A stretch of DNA of 64,000 nucleotides from Emiliania huxleyi CCMP1516. Its lineage: Eukaryota; Haptophyta; Isochrysidales; Noelaerhabdaceae. Made by a program: the position numbers and the translations under genes. This document shows, piece by piece, positions 1 to 10,448 of this stretch; within the stretch, counting starts at the first letter, position 1, and every line of letters begins with the position of its first letter. A model generated the notes under the pieces. It searched no databases. It was given only the letters and a program-made list of their open reading frames with translations, and was not told the DNA's origin. The stretch covers positions 195,891 through 259,890 of the forward strand of contig NW_005202113.1 of NCBI RefSeq assembly GCF_000372725.1. Reading direction: 5' to 3'.

Positions 1-55
1 GTCTCGGTGGAGCAGCCGAGCAGCAGCAGTGCCGCGGAGGCGGAGAGCGCCGGCT

Positions 56-91
<36 letters not shown>

Positions 92-267
92 GGCCGTCGA
101 GCGGATCCTCGCCGATCATCCTCTCGGAGCCCTACATCGCAAAGATGAAGGTGCCCGACTTGAAGGCCGCGCTATTGGCGCGCGGGGTGGCGTCATCGAA
201 AAAACTTAAGGCCGACTTGGCGGCGGAGCTCAAGGCGCTCGAGCAGCGGCGCGCGGCGCGGACATAG
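1..267 (+). CDS. C-terminal part of a SAP-domain protein (5' end outside window)
   Basis: The frame is open from the first base of the window and ends at a TAG, so only the last ~88 codons are present. After a Ser/Ala-rich stretch with a long alanine run there is a typical SAP helix-extension-helix: the segment starts near KMKVPDLKAALLARG and continues with SSKKLKADLAAEL. SAP domains bind AT-rich or scaffold DNA and are found in chromatin and RNA-processing proteins. Nothing visible says which protein this is. The start codon and any catalytic or other domain lie upstream of the window. The alanine run is encoded by a GCA repeat, so its length may be polymorphic. Confidence 0.65.
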
Positions 268-309
268 GCGGCAGAAGAAAACGTGCCCGCCGACGCGCGT
301 TGCAGATGG

Positions 310-535
310 CGTATCGCAGTTTCCGACAGACTGCGTGCAGCGGGCTAGCAGTGCCCCGACAGACTGTAGTACGTTTCCATGTGCAATGGGCTAGCAGTGT
401 CCCGACAGACTGCGTGCAGCGGGCTAGCAGTGTCCCGATAGACTGTAGTACGTTCCATGACCATGTGCAATGGGCTAGCAGTGTCCCGACAGACTGTGTG
501 CAGTGGGCTAGCAGTGTCCCGATAGACTGCGTACG
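310..535. repeat. minisatellite, unit about 32 bp
   Basis: About six imperfect tandem copies of a unit built on GGGCTAGCAGTGTCCCGACA followed by GACTG and a variable tail. Some copies carry a short insertion (GTACGTTCCATG-type). The repeat lies between the SAP gene and the 3' end of the next gene on the other strand. Open frames across it are by-products of the repetition and are not called as genes. Confidence 0.85.
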
Positions 536-593
536 CATGAACACTCTCATATTATTATTATTCCGACGCGCTCTCCTAGACGTAGGGGGCACA

Positions 594-1932
594 CTAGAGC
601 GGCTGCAAAAACTGGAGCATGTCCGCCGAGACCTGTCCAGCTGGGAGGTTGCGTGCGTGGTGCGCGAGCGCCTTCTTGTAGCCATGGATCACCTGGGGGG
701 AGTAGAACTCGCCGTCTGCTGCGTTGCCCGGCCGTGCCCACCGAAAGATCCGGTCGGTCGCCAGCGAGAAGAAGTGGCCCGTCACGATGAGCTGCGTGGC
801 CGCCGCCGGCTCGTCCGCGCCGACGCGCTGGGTACGGAAGCGGAACTCGAGCGGCGGCACCAGCAGCATGAGCGTGCCATTCTCCTGCTTCTTGACGACC
901 GAGGAGAGGAAGGGGCGGATCATCTCGTCGACAATGTCCTGCGAGCTGATTTTGAAGCTGTCCTCGATGTGCTTGCCGCCGTGCCCGCCCCGGAGCGCCG
1001 TGATCTCGCTCACGTACTTCTTGAGGTGCTCTGCGGGGGTGGGAGGGGGGGGGGGGTGGGCTCGAGCGGGAGGGAGTGGCTTGGGTTGTCGGCTCGCCTG
1101 GCGCGTCGGCCTTGATGCGCTGGTGGAGGAAGAAGACGACCCACGGCGGACAAATGGCTAGTTTAAGGAGGAGTCGCGAGTGCGCGACCCCGCGCTGCTT
1201 GTCGAGCACGCGGAACATGTGCCGAGCGAGCTCGTTGCGGTAGGACCCAACCAGCTGCGCCGCGACGTCCTCCGTTACGTGAAGCTGATCCTGCATGACA
1301 AAGGGAGTGCCGCCGCCGCTCGCCCGACCCCGGCCGGACGGCACAAAGCTCTCGACGAGCGCCGGGTCGATATCGTCCTCGTCCACCCACTGGTAGCGCA
1401 CGCACGCGAGGCCTTCCGCCATATCCGCCTCGCTCAGGTCCCACTCGGGTCCCCAGTCAACCCAGTACTGCAGAATGCCCTCGCGTATGCGGCTCTTGAG
1501 CACCGCGTGCACCTGAAACTGGTCGTCGCCGAGGTGCCCAGCGGCCCCGCCCCAGACCGCCTCCGGGTCCACCTCCATGTTCTCCACCGCGGCGCCGACT
1601 CGAGCGACACGGTCGGCAGGAACCGTCTCATCCCACCTCGCCGCCCAGCCGAGGAAGTGGACGCGGTACTCGCCGTCCTCGGTGACGTGCACAATCTTGG
1701 CGCCGTACCACTTCCCGAACCTGTCGCGGGCTTGGACCTCATCGCCGGCAGAGAAGCTGCCGATGCCGCGCACACGCGCCGAGTCCACCCACTCGTCGCA
1801 CCTTGCGTTCCAGCCGTGGTAGTGCACCTTGTAGCTCAGGCCGCTGCTCTCCTCGAGGCTCTGCTTTATTACCGCCTGATACCACACCCCGTTCTGCTCG
1901 GCATCCACCTTTGTGCCAGCGGCCAGTGGCAT
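594..1932 (-). CDS. tandem Tudor-knot (chromo-barrel) protein
   Basis: Two exons, 1098-1932 and 594-1030, joined by a 67-nt GC-AG intron (CAG|GCGAGC donor); the join keeps the frame. The first ATG in frame is at 1932. The N-terminal third holds two Tudor-knot/chromo-barrel modules in a row: the first contains VWYQAVI and YHGWNARCDEWV, the second KWYGAKI and HFLGWAARWDE. This fold reads histone tails in MRG15, MOF and Esa1. A third chromo-like stretch follows (YWVDWGPEWDL). The C-terminal half is well ordered but does not look like an MRG or MYST domain, and I do not recognise it. The protein is probably a nuclear chromatin reader; its complex is unknown. Confidence 0.7.
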
Positions 1933-2030
1933 GCCCCCCCGCACGCTCTGGGGACTTAGACGAATCGAGCTACGCAAATCGCGACGATTTTGCTAGGGCA
2001 CCGTCACAAGGTGTACTCGAATTTGCCATG

Positions 2031-2105
2031 TGCATGCACATGCACATGTGCATGCGCGTTTGTGCATGTCACATGCACATGCACATGTGCATGTGCATGT
2101 GCTCT
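2031..2105. repeat. CATGTG/CATGCA alternating purine-pyrimidine tract
   Basis: About 70 bp made almost entirely of GTGCATG and CACATG words. It is self-complementary in many registers and alternates purine and pyrimidine, so it could form cruciform or Z-like DNA. It sits in the ~440-bp gap upstream of the Tudor-knot gene; the rest of that gap shows nothing else I can call. Confidence 0.7.
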
Positions 2106-2375
2106 GGATCCTCTGTGAACAGAGTACAGACATTCCGAACACTCTCTCGGCTGTCGGCTCTCAAGACTCAACAAACAACAATGTGTGAGTGTTGTTTATT
2201 ATTGCTCTCTGTGCTTGTGCGCACTTCATCCTTCATGCGAACGGGTGGTGGTGGTGGTTGGGGGGGTGGGGTTATCCCAGCCGCCCGCCGAGCCAAGAAT
2301 TTACTAAACGAGGGAGAATTCGTGCTTTGTGGTGACGACCACGAGTGGCCTGCCCAGCTTTGGACGCCTGGTTTC

Positions 2376-2636
2376 ATGATGGCGGAGATGAGGCCGCCCA
2401 GGCGCAAGGCCGCGGGCAACGCAAGTCCCACTAGCAAGGCCGCGGGCGACGCAAGTCCCACTAGCGTGCTCTCCTACCGGCTGGCGCCGGACGTCTCAAC
2501 AGCGCCGGACAACGCAGGCACCGCTGACGACAACGAGAGCGGTGGTTCACCCTCGGTTCACATGCCGTCAGAGATGATGCACGGGGTGGTGCTCGCAACC
2601 CTGATGGTGGTAGGCGTGTACTGCTGGCCGTCTTGA
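2376..2636 (+). CDS. possible small tail-anchored protein
   Basis: An 86-residue frame starting at an ATG within the word CATGATGGCGG. It is hydrophilic, with a 10-11-residue duplication (KAAGNASPTS / KAAGDASPTS, a 32-bp DNA repeat), and ends in a hydrophobic segment (GVVLATLMVVGVYCW) just before the stop. That layout resembles a tail-anchored membrane protein. There is no homology I recognise and the frame could be fortuitous in this GC-rich DNA. Transcript evidence would decide. Confidence 0.25.
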   Translation: MMAEMRPPRRKAAGNASPTSKAAGDASPTSVLSYRLAPDVSTAPDNAGTADDNESGGSPSVHMPSEMMHGVVLATLMVVGVYCWPS

Positions 2637-2846
2637 CACTGTAAGCCCTACCCCTCCTGTTGGATGCTCGGATGCTCACCGCGTTGCGAGTTTTGTGCGC
2701 GTGATATGTGCAGAGTGTTTTCCCCTGTGCGGGTGTCCCGTGTTCAGTGCGTTGAAGCCAAACCTGTGTGCATAGCTCTCTGCATACCCACTCTTCAAAA
2801 CGAGCAAACATCGACACCGCTGTGCGACTCGTCATATCGCGCCGTC

Positions 2847-3812
2847 CTATCCCTGGCAGAGGCACTGCTGGTGAAAGCTCACCGCCCGCCCCCTCCAGCA
2901 GCCGAGGTAGCACTCCCTCTGCCAGCGGAGGCAGGCCTGTGAGTGTTCGGCGACCTCCACCTCGGAGACGGCGTCGCTGCCGTCCGCCTGCGGCAGCACA
3001 CGCCTCGAGCCGCCGCGCTCCTCCCCGCTGCTCCCCATACAGCGGTGGTTGCCGACGCAGGTGGGCCCGTCCCAGAGCTCCACCACCAGTGTGCGCCGCG
3101 TACCGCCCCGCCAGGCGCCCACCGCGTGCGGCTTATGCGAGAGGAAGACCAGCGCGTCGCCGCGCTCGAACGGCTGCTCGTCCTCGAAGCAGGTGTGCGG
3201 CGGGCTTCCCGCAAAGGTGGGCGCGAGCATCCGGCCGCCCTCAAAGTCGGAGGTGTCGCTGAGCAGGATGTCGCACGTGAAGAGCGACCCGAAGTCTGTG
3301 TGCGTCGCGCACTCCTTTCTTCCCCGCTCAGAGTACTCGTGGAGCTCGACAGACCGCACCTGCCGCACGCGTGGGGCGGAGAGTGAGCTGCGGCGGCGGC
3401 GCAGCTTGCGGCGTGGGAAGGGAGCGACTCGCACGTTGACGCCGTGCACGCCGTCGCCGGGCAGCGGCAGCTGCAGCGCCGCGAGCACGCCCCAGTTGTC
3501 TGCGTCAACCCTTGCCACGTGGGCGCAGATCCGCTCGACTAGAGGCTTCAGCGCCACAGGCAAACTGCCGCGCTGCAGGTACATGGTCGACTCCGAGTCG
3601 GGCTCCTTGCCGCCGGCGTTCGCGGCCCGAAGCTCCTCGGCCGTCGAGAGGAGGAGGCCGATCTCGGCCGCGCTCGCAAAGCCCTCGGTCCGAATCATCG
3701 CCGTGCGCTGCGCCGCGGCGGGCTCGAGGAGCGCGGCGCCTAACAGCGGCTGCCGCGCGCCCGCCGCCACGCGGTCGCGCTTGCCGAGGATGCTGTCGTC
3801 GGAGCGGCACAT
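2847..3812 (-). CDS. 2OG-Fe(II) oxygenase, prolyl-4-hydroxylase-like
   Basis: Two exons, 3429-3812 and 2847-3359. The 69-nt GT-AG intron is a multiple of three, so the unspliced frame is also open, but splicing removes a basic insert and restores the usual family spacing (NVR then SVELHEYSERG). About 298 residues. Iron ligands are visible: HTD in ATHTDFGSLFTCDILLS, and the distal His in SHKPHAVGAW, followed by GTRRTLVVELW whose Arg would bind 2-oxoglutarate. FEGGRML is also typical. The family hydroxylates proline or similar side chains. There is no clear signal peptide from the ATG at 3812; the substrate is unknown. The last ~70 residues have no counterpart I recognise. Confidence 0.8.
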   Translation of the reverse strand: MCRSDDSILGKRDRVAAGARQPLLGAALLEPAAAQRTAMIRTEGFASAAEIGLLLSTAEELRAANAGGKEPDSESTMYLQRGSLPVALKPLVERICAHVARVDADNWGVLAALQLPLPGDGVHGVNVRVAPFPRRKLRRRRSSLSAPRVRQVRSVELHEYSERGRKECATHTDFGSLFTCDILLSDTSDFEGGRMLAPTFAGSPPHTCFEDEQPFERGDALVFLSHKPHAVGAWRGGTRRTLVVELWDGPTCVGNHRCMGSSGEERGGSRRVLPQADGSDAVSEVEVAEHSQACLRWQRECYLGCWRGRAVSFHQQCLCQG

Positions 3813-4822
3813 ACACAACACAGTGCGGCGAGAGACAGTGATTCTGTCGATAATAAGCGCGGTTCGCGCGCGTTCGTGCTCACTCTGACCCTTCGCCAAC
3901 TAAAAAACACCGCACCGCTGCCGACTTAGTGTGGGGAGGGTCGGCGAGCACTCACTCACTAGGCGGCGCCGCAGGGCCGGGGCACTGGCCACGGCCTCGC
4001 CGACCACTAGAAAAGGCGGCCCACCCACTACGCGCACTATCTTAGTGCGCGGGGTGGCGGGAGGCACTCACCCCTACTGTCTGAATACGTTTTCCACGTA
4101 TTCCAAATGACCTCCCAGAGGCCTGTATTCCACCCGTATTCCACCCGTATTCCACGTATTCCATGGAATACGCCGTATTCCAAGCTCCAAAAATGGACGT
4201 ATTCCGTATAAAATTTTCTTCGCTCCGCGAATTCAGACAGTAGGCACTCACCCACTAGCCTGCTCGCCCGCGGCCCACTCACTACGCGCACCAACTTAGT
4301 GCGCGGGGTATGGCGGGAGGCACTCACCCACTGTCCGGACACCGCCGGACCACTCCCCTCGCGGCCGGCCGGAGGCACTCACTTCCGCGCACTAAGTTAG
4401 TGCGCATAGTGTCCCGGCCTCCGACCACGACTCCCGGGAGCACTTCACCACTTGACCCGCCTCGGCGCACCACTAGCCCTCGTCAAGCTCACAGACTAAC
4501 TTGCGTCGACTTAGTTCCCGCGCGGGCCTTCTAGGCCCGCGGGTAGTCTCACCCCATCCCCAGGGCCTCCAGGGCTCGCACCTCAACCTCTCACAGACCA
4601 GTGCACAGCGCCATAGGACGTATTTTCTTCTCAATAACAAGGCTGTGAATGTGTGTGTGTGCGGTGCTGCCCTTCGAGAGAGTGAGAGAAATCAGTGGCT
4701 TTTGTTATTTTTGTTTTGTTACTCTCTCATGTGGCAAGCGCTCCAACGAAGGGCAGGATGACAACGGCCAAAGAAAGAAAGAAAATACGCGGCCGACGCA
4801 CCTGGAGCACTAGTGCCATCAA
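3813..4822. other. gene-free repeat-rich stretch with three perfect hairpins
   Basis: No supported gene. It holds three near-identical palindromes with arms based on GCGCACTA/TAGTGCGC at 4031-4051, 4285-4305 and 4387-4405 (stems of 9, 7 and 9 bp, loops of 3, 7 and 1 nt). It also contains a short tandem array of the decamer CCGTATTCCA at about 4127-4165 and many ACTCACCCACTA-like words. The rest is GC-rich and unassigned. Confidence 0.6.
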
Positions 4823-5029
4823 CCTCACATCCAGGGCCGGGGAGCTGAGGAGCGCACCCAGCGGGCCGGATGATCGGGATCGGGTTACGGGCTAGAGAGC
4901 CCTAGCCCCGGGGGTGCGCGTTCGCAGGGAAGGGGCCGTAAAGTAAACACGGGTCCCCGAGGGTTGGCTCTGCGCTCCGGGTTTCCCCTAGCAGCGGAAC
5001 GCCCCCTCTACTCGGGGCTAGTAGACACC
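4823..5029 (+). repeat. dispersed ~210-bp repeat, copy A
   Basis: The sequence matches, as reverse complement and with scattered differences and small indels, the segment 29473-29697. Strongly shared words include GGGTTACGGGCTAGAGAGCC, GTGCGCGTTCGCAGGGAAGG and GAACGCCCCCTCTACTCGG. There is no coding potential and no clear tRNA-like A/B box. The size and lack of an ORF suit a SINE or a small non-autonomous element; class undecided. Confidence 0.75.
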
Positions 5030-6908
5030 AGACACTAGCACGACAACACACACATTCCTCACTGACGTCACCACTAGGAACCCCCCGCTCCGCGCACGGT
5101 CTCCTCATCCCCACTCCGAGGGGGGCCCTCCCTCCCCTCGGTCCTCCCTCCTGTTCGCCTTCCGATGGTCATGCGACGACTGTGGGGCCCGGCCTCCCCT
5201 CCTAGCCTTCTTTGGCCGCGGTCCCGTCGCCGTTTCGTCTTCTCTGCCCGATCCCGCTGACTCCACCTCCGGCGACCCCGCTCCTCCCGACCCCCTGGGC
5301 GAGGACGGTGGCGTTGGGTCACACCCGCTTCCACCCCCGGGAGGTCGAGCCCGCTCTCCCTGGTCGACGAGTCGCGCCCGCACCCGCGGCCTCTCTATCG
5401 TCCTTGGCTCGCCCCCCCCCCTCCGCCGGCTCCTCTTCAGGCTCGGGGAGGCGTGGCCCTCCCTGTCGAAGATCGCGGTGATCCGGCTGCCACTGCGACG
5501 GGCCTTCCCCCGGTGAGCTCGTACGTCCCGACTCCACTCGCAGAGGCCGCGTCAGCTCATCTCTCGCCTCCTCCGACAGTTGACCCCAAGCCCCCCCTGG
5601 GGCCCTCCGGCCTCAGCCTTCCGGCTCGCCGGCGGGCCCGTTATCGTATTGCGGCAACTCCCCTCCCCCAGCTCCTCCTCCCGGGTACTCCAGCCTCCGG
5701 CGGGGCGGTCCTGGATCCCCTAGGTTATTCCGATCGGGTCCATACGGTGGCGGCCCCGCCGGCGGCGGGGGTGGAGGCGGTGACGGATGGGAGCTTTTTT
5801 TCTCTCCTTTTCTTCCCCGCTGCCCAGGTGTAGTTTATTTTTGCTTGGGGCGGAACTCATGCTGAAATTCTGGAAAAACCTGGCCGGCCCCTGCCCTGCC
5901 CTGCCCCTACCTACCTACCTACCTACCTACCTACCCTACTTATGGGAAACTCAAAAAGAAATCATGGGACGACGGGTGAAGGTGGGGTACTATTAGACCT
6001 ACTATACCAACTAAGATCTAAGTGATGGTTGGTGGTACTCTCCTGCAACCACAGAGAGATTTTTGTGTGTCAACCACAGTCCTTCCTTTGACATGGCAGG
6101 CAGGCCATTCTCAAGCCCTACAAGCACCAGATCACCCATTTGGGGAGGGTTGGCATCGTGATTTGCGCGAAAATTTTCTTTTTATGCTGTGAAAATTCCA
6201 GCGTGAAGAGAGGGGGAAACCCGACGGGAGGGCGAGACCTACCCTACCTGCCCCTAAACCTAGAGGGTAGGGGTGCGGAAGACGGCGAGGAGGGGGCGGC
6301 GGCGGCGGCGGCGGAAGCGCGCGCGCGGCGCGCGCGGCGGAGGGGCGGAGCAGCGACCGCTGGCGCGGCCGCTGCTCCGTCTGTGCCAGGGACGCGCGCT
6401 CTGCGCCGCTGCAGAGCGCGCGCGTCAGGCAAGGGTGGGCAAGCGTGGCGGCGCGGGACGCGCGGCGGCGGCGGCGAGCAGCCGAGTGCTCCGTGCGCGG
6501 TGAGGCGGCCGGGCGAGGCGCGGCGGGTGCCGGGGCAAGGGAGCAGCCCACACCCGGCGTCGCTTTTTGAGCGACGCCTGCAGCACGCCTGCGCAGGGGC
6601 CGCAGGACGGTCAGTTGTGGGGCGAGGTGGTGCCGGCCGCGGGCCGGGTGCAAGGCGCCGGCCTCGGCGCCGCCTCGGCGCGCCGCACGGGCGCGGCGAG
6701 CCTCTGAGCGGGAGCCGAAGGTTAGCCGTGGTGGGAGGTGGTAGGTGGTAGGTGGGGGTGAGTTGACTTTGCCGCAGAGGCCGTCCCTAGCTGTGAACGA
6801 AGGGAGAGTATTCTTCTAGTGATCCCTTGAGGCACAAGTCGGTCATCACGCGCGGCCTTCCGCGGCGGCCTTCCGGCTCCCGCTAGCCTGCCAGCGGCCA
6901 CCCACATC
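5030..6908. other. GC-rich intergenic region upstream of the dysferlin-domain gene
   Basis: No gene is supported. Several short proline/arginine-rich frames on both strands look like composition effects. A (CCTA)n microsatellite lies at about 5908-5937. A CGG/GCG-rich block (about 6290-6480) and a GGTGGTAGGTGG block (about 6728-6760) precede the next ATG and may be promoter or 5' UTR. Confidence 0.5.
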
Positions 6909-9900
6909 ATGCCCTACTTCGCCACCACCGAGCTCGGCACGCTCCTGCAGGACGCGGATGGCTCGGTCGAGTACACCGTCTCTGCGGACGGCACTCTGCT
7001 CTTTGCGCTCTCCGACCTTGCGCTCGTGGCGCAGCACGACGAGCACGTGCTCCTCGCGCGTGTCGCGCGCGCCATCGACTCGCAGATCGAGAGCATGCTC
7101 GGCGACGCCGTCGTGACCGAGCCGTGGATCCGTGCCGACCGTGAGGTGTGGGAGCTGCAGCGGTGGCAGCCGTTCGTCAAGTGGGGCTCGAGCTTCCCCG
7201 GCCACCTCTACCCGGGCGAGCGGCGGTGGGTCCGCCGCGACCGCTCCCGAAGTACGCAGAGCGGCTTCTCCACCCGCGGCTGGAGGCTCGACCCGTCGGT
7301 CGTGACGGCCGACGGCTGGGCCTACGCGCTCGTCCCGGGCCGGCTGCGGGCGCGGCAGGAGGTGCTGCGCGCGCACAAGTGGGTGCGGTGGCGGCGGTGG
7401 GTCCCCGACGCGCCCTCGACCGCGGCCCGCACCATCACCTCGCCGAGGGGCGACAAGCTCTACTGCGAGGCGCCCGCCTTCGCCGCGGCGCTGCAGCTCT
7501 GCCGGCACTGGCGCAGCGAGAGGAGCGCAGAGGCGGGCAGGCTGGCGGCCGCGCCAGCGGCGGAGAGGCTGGAAGCGCGGGCGTCCCCGGTCTTCGCCAG
7601 CGAGAGCAGCCCCGGCGTTCCGCTCCTCGCCTCGCGCTCGAGCTCGCCGCCGCCCTCCTCCTCGCTGTGGACGCCCATCTCGTCGGTGCGCCTGCTCGAG
7701 CAGGCCGAGGCGGGGGGCGGGTCGGAGGGCGCATCGCCGCCGTGCCCCTCCTCCCCGGGGAGGTGGCGGCGGCTCGGCGAGGACGGCCTGCCGGACAGCC
7801 CCGCGCTCGACGCGGCGCTCCTCTCCGCCTGCTGGGGGAGGGGCTCCTCGTACGCAGAGTGGGCGGCCCACTTCGGCCTGCCCGAGGACCTGCCGCCCGA
7901 GCTGCAGCGCACGGGGACGCTCCGCTTCGCCGGCGGCGGCGGCGCGCGGCGCACACCCCGCCCGCCCGGCCGCACCGCCGCCCTCGCCCGCCGGCTGCAC
8001 TCCGCCGTCGGCGAGCTGCAGGCGATGGCCCAGTCGCCGCGCCGGCTGATCCCGCGCCGCGCGTACGACGCGACGGTCGCGATGGCGGCGCCTGTGCCTG
8101 CGCTGCTCGTCCGGCACCTCGCCCGCCCCGCCGCCGCTTGCGCCGCCGCCGCGGTCGCCGTCGTCCTGCTGATGGCGCTGGCGGACGCGGCGGGCGACGG
8201 CGGCGGCGGCAGGGACAGGGACAGCCTCCCTGCCGGCTGCTCGGGCCTGTCGCTGCTGGCGCAGCGGCGGCTGCTGGCGCACCACCCGACGGCGCCCGTG
8301 CTGGGCGTGGACTGCCCGGTCGACAGGCTGGTCGGCTTCTCGTCGCCGCTCCCGTGGCGCGAGCAGGTCGTGTGGGTGCGCGTGGCGCTGCTCCAGTCGG
8401 CGGAGGAGGTCGTGTGTCTCCTCGGCTGGTGCCTCGCGCCGGCGGCGAGCTCCGCCCGCACCGTGTCCTCGTTCGTCACGCTCTCCTCCGTCGTGGCCGC
8501 CTGCGCCCTGTGCGGAGCCCTCTGGGTGTGGCTCCGCCTCCCGACGCTCCTCGGCGCGCTCTTCTCGCGCGCGGTGACGCGCTTCGGCACCAAGGGCCAC
8601 CCGATCTGGCTGCGCTCGCTGCACGTGCGGCCGTCGGTGACGCGAGACCCGCCCTCCTGCGCGCGCGGCCCCTCCGGCGCGCGCGGCCCCTCCGGCGCGC
8701 GCGGCCCCTCCGGCGCGGGCCGGCGCGAGTGGCGGCTCCACCTGCACGCCCACGCCGAGGGGTTCGGCTTCGCCAACCCGCCCGGCTACCCGCACCGCGC
8801 CTTCATCGAGGCCGAGGCGTGCTCGGTGCGCGCTTCGGCGCCGCTGCGCGCGCTCTGGCGCTGCCTCGTGGACGAGAAGGTTCCGCTCCCGACGAGGAAG
8901 GACCCGGCCTACCAGGGGTACGGCGTCTTCTCCTTCGACTCGGTCGACGTCTCCGGCCTCACCATCAACTTTGAGATGCAGGGCGGCGAGTTCAACGTCA
9001 ACGGCTTCACGCGCCTGCTCGCGACGGCCGAGGTGCGCCGCAAGCTGGGCGAGCAGGCGCCGCTGCCAAACGTGCTGAGCGTGCACGTCGGCACGGCGAC
9101 CGGGCTTCGCACCACCCGCGCCAACCTCCTCACCGGCGAAAAGTCGTGCCGGCCGCAGGTCGTGCTGCGGGTGCGGGGCACGCGGCTGCAGACCAGCCGC
9201 ACGGCGCAGCGGCGAGCCTCGGGCGGAGGCAGCGGAGGCGGCGGAGGCGGCGGAGGCGGCGGAGGGGGCGGAGGGGGCGGAGGCAGCGGCGGGCTCTGGT
9301 CCGAGTACTCGTCGCCCGAGTACCACTGGGGGGAGGACCTGCAGTTGCCGCTGACCGACCCGTCCGCGGTGCTGCACGTCTGCGTGTACGACGGCGGCAC
9401 CCCGCCGGCCTTGCTAGGACAGTGGATGACGACGCTCAAGTGGCTGGTGCTCGACCCGTACAACAGCGAGCACTCGAGCCTGCACGTGGGGCGCGACGGC
9501 GTCGCGTCCGGCTGGTTCGTGCTCTCGGATCAATCTTGGCGCGGCCTCGGCAAGTGCGGCGAGATCCACCTGCGCCTCGCGTGGAGGCACGCGCATGGAG
9601 CGGAGCCGCCGCCCTCGCACCGGCAGACGGCGCTCGAGCAGCTGTCGATGAACTCGACCGAGTCGGCGCTGCGGCTTGGCAACCCCGCGGGCGTGCAGGC
9701 GATGCTCTCCTCGCTGCCGTACTTGCTGCACGTGCGGCGCATCACGCTGCGCGAGGTCGAGTTCTTCGTCAAGGACCTCTTCATGGGCCACAAGGGGCAG
9801 GCCGAGGCCGGCAAGCAGCAGGACCGGATCAACGTCGCGCTGCTCGAGATCAACCGCAAGTTCGAGCCAAAGGACCCGGCCGACCCGGGCCTCACCATCT

Positions 9901-10448
9901 GGGACTTCCTCGTCCGCTTCTTCGCCAAGCAGGCCTTCCCGCAGGTGCTCGACCTCCGCCGACCCGGCCCGCTCGCCGCCTTCATGCGGCAGGCCGTCGA
10001 GGGGATCCACTCGCACCACATGGGCTTCTGGTTCGCGGTGCACACCTCGCACATGAACTTTTGGCAGAACGTCGCCGAGCAGTTCAAAGGAGGCGGCGCG
10101 AGCCCGACCTCCACGCCCGCCCCATCCACGCCAGCCGCCCCGGCCGGCGAGGACGGCGCCGCAGCAGAGGCGCCGCCCGCCGAGACGCCGCTCCTCCCGC
10201 CGCCCCGGAGCAACCCGTTCCGCAACGCGTGGCACGCCTTCGAGACGCCGCCCCGCACGCCGCTCCGTGCGCGACCCCCCTCCCCCTTTGGAAGCCCGCG
10301 CGGCAGCCCGCGCGGGGGCGCCGCGAAGCCGCCCCGGCCGAGCCAAGCCTCGTCGTGGACCGAGGCGATCCCGCTCGACCAGCCCGAGCGGCGCGAGCGG
10401 CTGGCCAGCCCCCCAAAGGCAGCAAGCTCTCGCGCCTCGCCATGGTGA
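6909..10448 (+). CDS. dysferlin-domain and C2-domain membrane protein
   Basis: A single 1179-codon frame from an ATG. Residues ~79-110 (VWELQRWQPFVKWG then PGERRWVRRD) and ~130-170 (GWAYALVPGR then HKWVRWRRWVPD) match paired DysFN/DysFC signatures, as in TECPR1, peroxisomal Pex30-type proteins and ferlins. Hydrophobic segments at ~396-422 and ~498-552 suggest a hairpin or double membrane anchor. A C2-like sandwich follows at ~720-890, interrupted by a poly-glycine run (~773-795) and carrying LHVCVYDGG and ALLGQWMTTLKWLVLDP. The next ~180 residues are conserved-looking helix; the tail is Pro/Ser-rich. The likely site is an ER or endolysosomal membrane, with a role in membrane contact or repair by analogy only. 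A short tandem repeat encodes RGPSGA x3 before the C2 region. Confidence 0.75.
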   Translation: MPYFATTELGTLLQDADGSVEYTVSADGTLLFALSDLALVAQHDEHVLLARVARAIDSQIESMLGDAVVTEPWIRADREVWELQRWQPFVKWGSSFPGHLYPGERRWVRRDRSRSTQSGFSTRGWRLDPSVVTADGWAYALVPGRLRARQEVLRAHKWVRWRRWVPDAPSTAARTITSPRGDKLYCEAPAFAAALQLCRHWRSERSAEAGRLAAAPAAERLEARASPVFASESSPGVPLLASRSSSPPPSSSLWTPISSVRLLEQAEAGGGSEGASPPCPSSPGRWRRLGEDGLPDSPALDAALLSACWGRGSSYAEWAAHFGLPEDLPPELQRTGTLRFAGGGGARRTPRPPGRTAALARRLHSAVGELQAMAQSPRRLIPRRAYDATVAMAAPVPALLVRHLARPAAACAAAAVAVVLLMALADAAGDGGGGRDRDSLPAGCSGLSLLAQRRLLAHHPTAPVLGVDCPVDRLVGFSSPLPWREQVVWVRVALLQSAEEVVCLLGWCLAPAASSARTVSSFVTLSSVVAACALCGALWVWLRLPTLLGALFSRAVTRFGTKGHPIWLRSLHVRPSVTRDPPSCARGPSGARGPSGARGPSGAGRREWRLHLHAHAEGFGFANPPGYPHRAFIEAEACSVRASAPLRALWRCLVDEKVPLPTRKDPAYQGYGVFSFDSVDVSGLTINFEMQGGEFNVNGFTRLLATAEVRRKLGEQAPLPNVLSVHVGTATGLRTTRANLLTGEKSCRPQVVLRVRGTRLQTSRTAQRRASGGGSGGGGGGGGGGGGGGGGGSGGLWSEYSSPEYHWGEDLQLPLTDPSAVLHVCVYDGGTPPALLGQWMTTLKWLVLDPYNSEHSSLHVGRDGVASGWFVLSDQSWRGLGKCGEIHLRLAWRHAHGAEPPPSHRQTALEQLSMNSTESALRLGNPAGVQAMLSSLPYLLHVRRITLREVEFFVKDLFMGHKGQAEAGKQQDRINVALLEINRKFEPKDPADPGLTIWDFLVRFFAKQAFPQVLDLRRPGPLAAFMRQAVEGIHSHHMGFWFAVHTSHMNFWQNVAEQFKGGGASPTSTPAPSTPAAPAGEDGAAAEAPPAETPLLPPPRSNPFRNAWHAFETPPRTPLRARPPSPFGSPRGSPRGGAAKPPRPSQASSWTEAIPLDQPERRERLASPPKAASSRASPW
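9228..9290 (+). repeat. GGAGGCGGC repeat encoding poly-glycine
   Basis: An in-frame microsatellite inside the C2-like domain of the dysferlin-domain gene. It inserts about twenty glycines into what should be a loop of the beta sandwich. Length variation would be tolerated in frame as long as units are whole codons. Confidence 0.8.

Noticed and set aside
300-1115. 271-codon plus-strand frame over the minisatellite and the Tudor-knot gene
   Set aside because: It starts in the tandem repeat and runs antisense to a gene with recognisable domains.
4823-5029. tRNA or tRNA-derived SINE at the dispersed repeat
   Set aside because: GCGTTCGCAGGG is only loosely like a B box and no A box or cloverleaf could be made; left as an unclassified repeat.
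5105-5833. Proline/arginine-rich frames on both strands between 5.1 and 5.8 kb
   Set aside because: Low-complexity translation of GC-rich DNA, no splice-supported continuation, no motif.
6846-9377. 843-residue minus-strand frame under the dysferlin-domain gene
   Set aside because: Arg/Ala/Gly/Pro-biased shadow; no motifs, and the plus strand has DysF, C2 and membrane segments.
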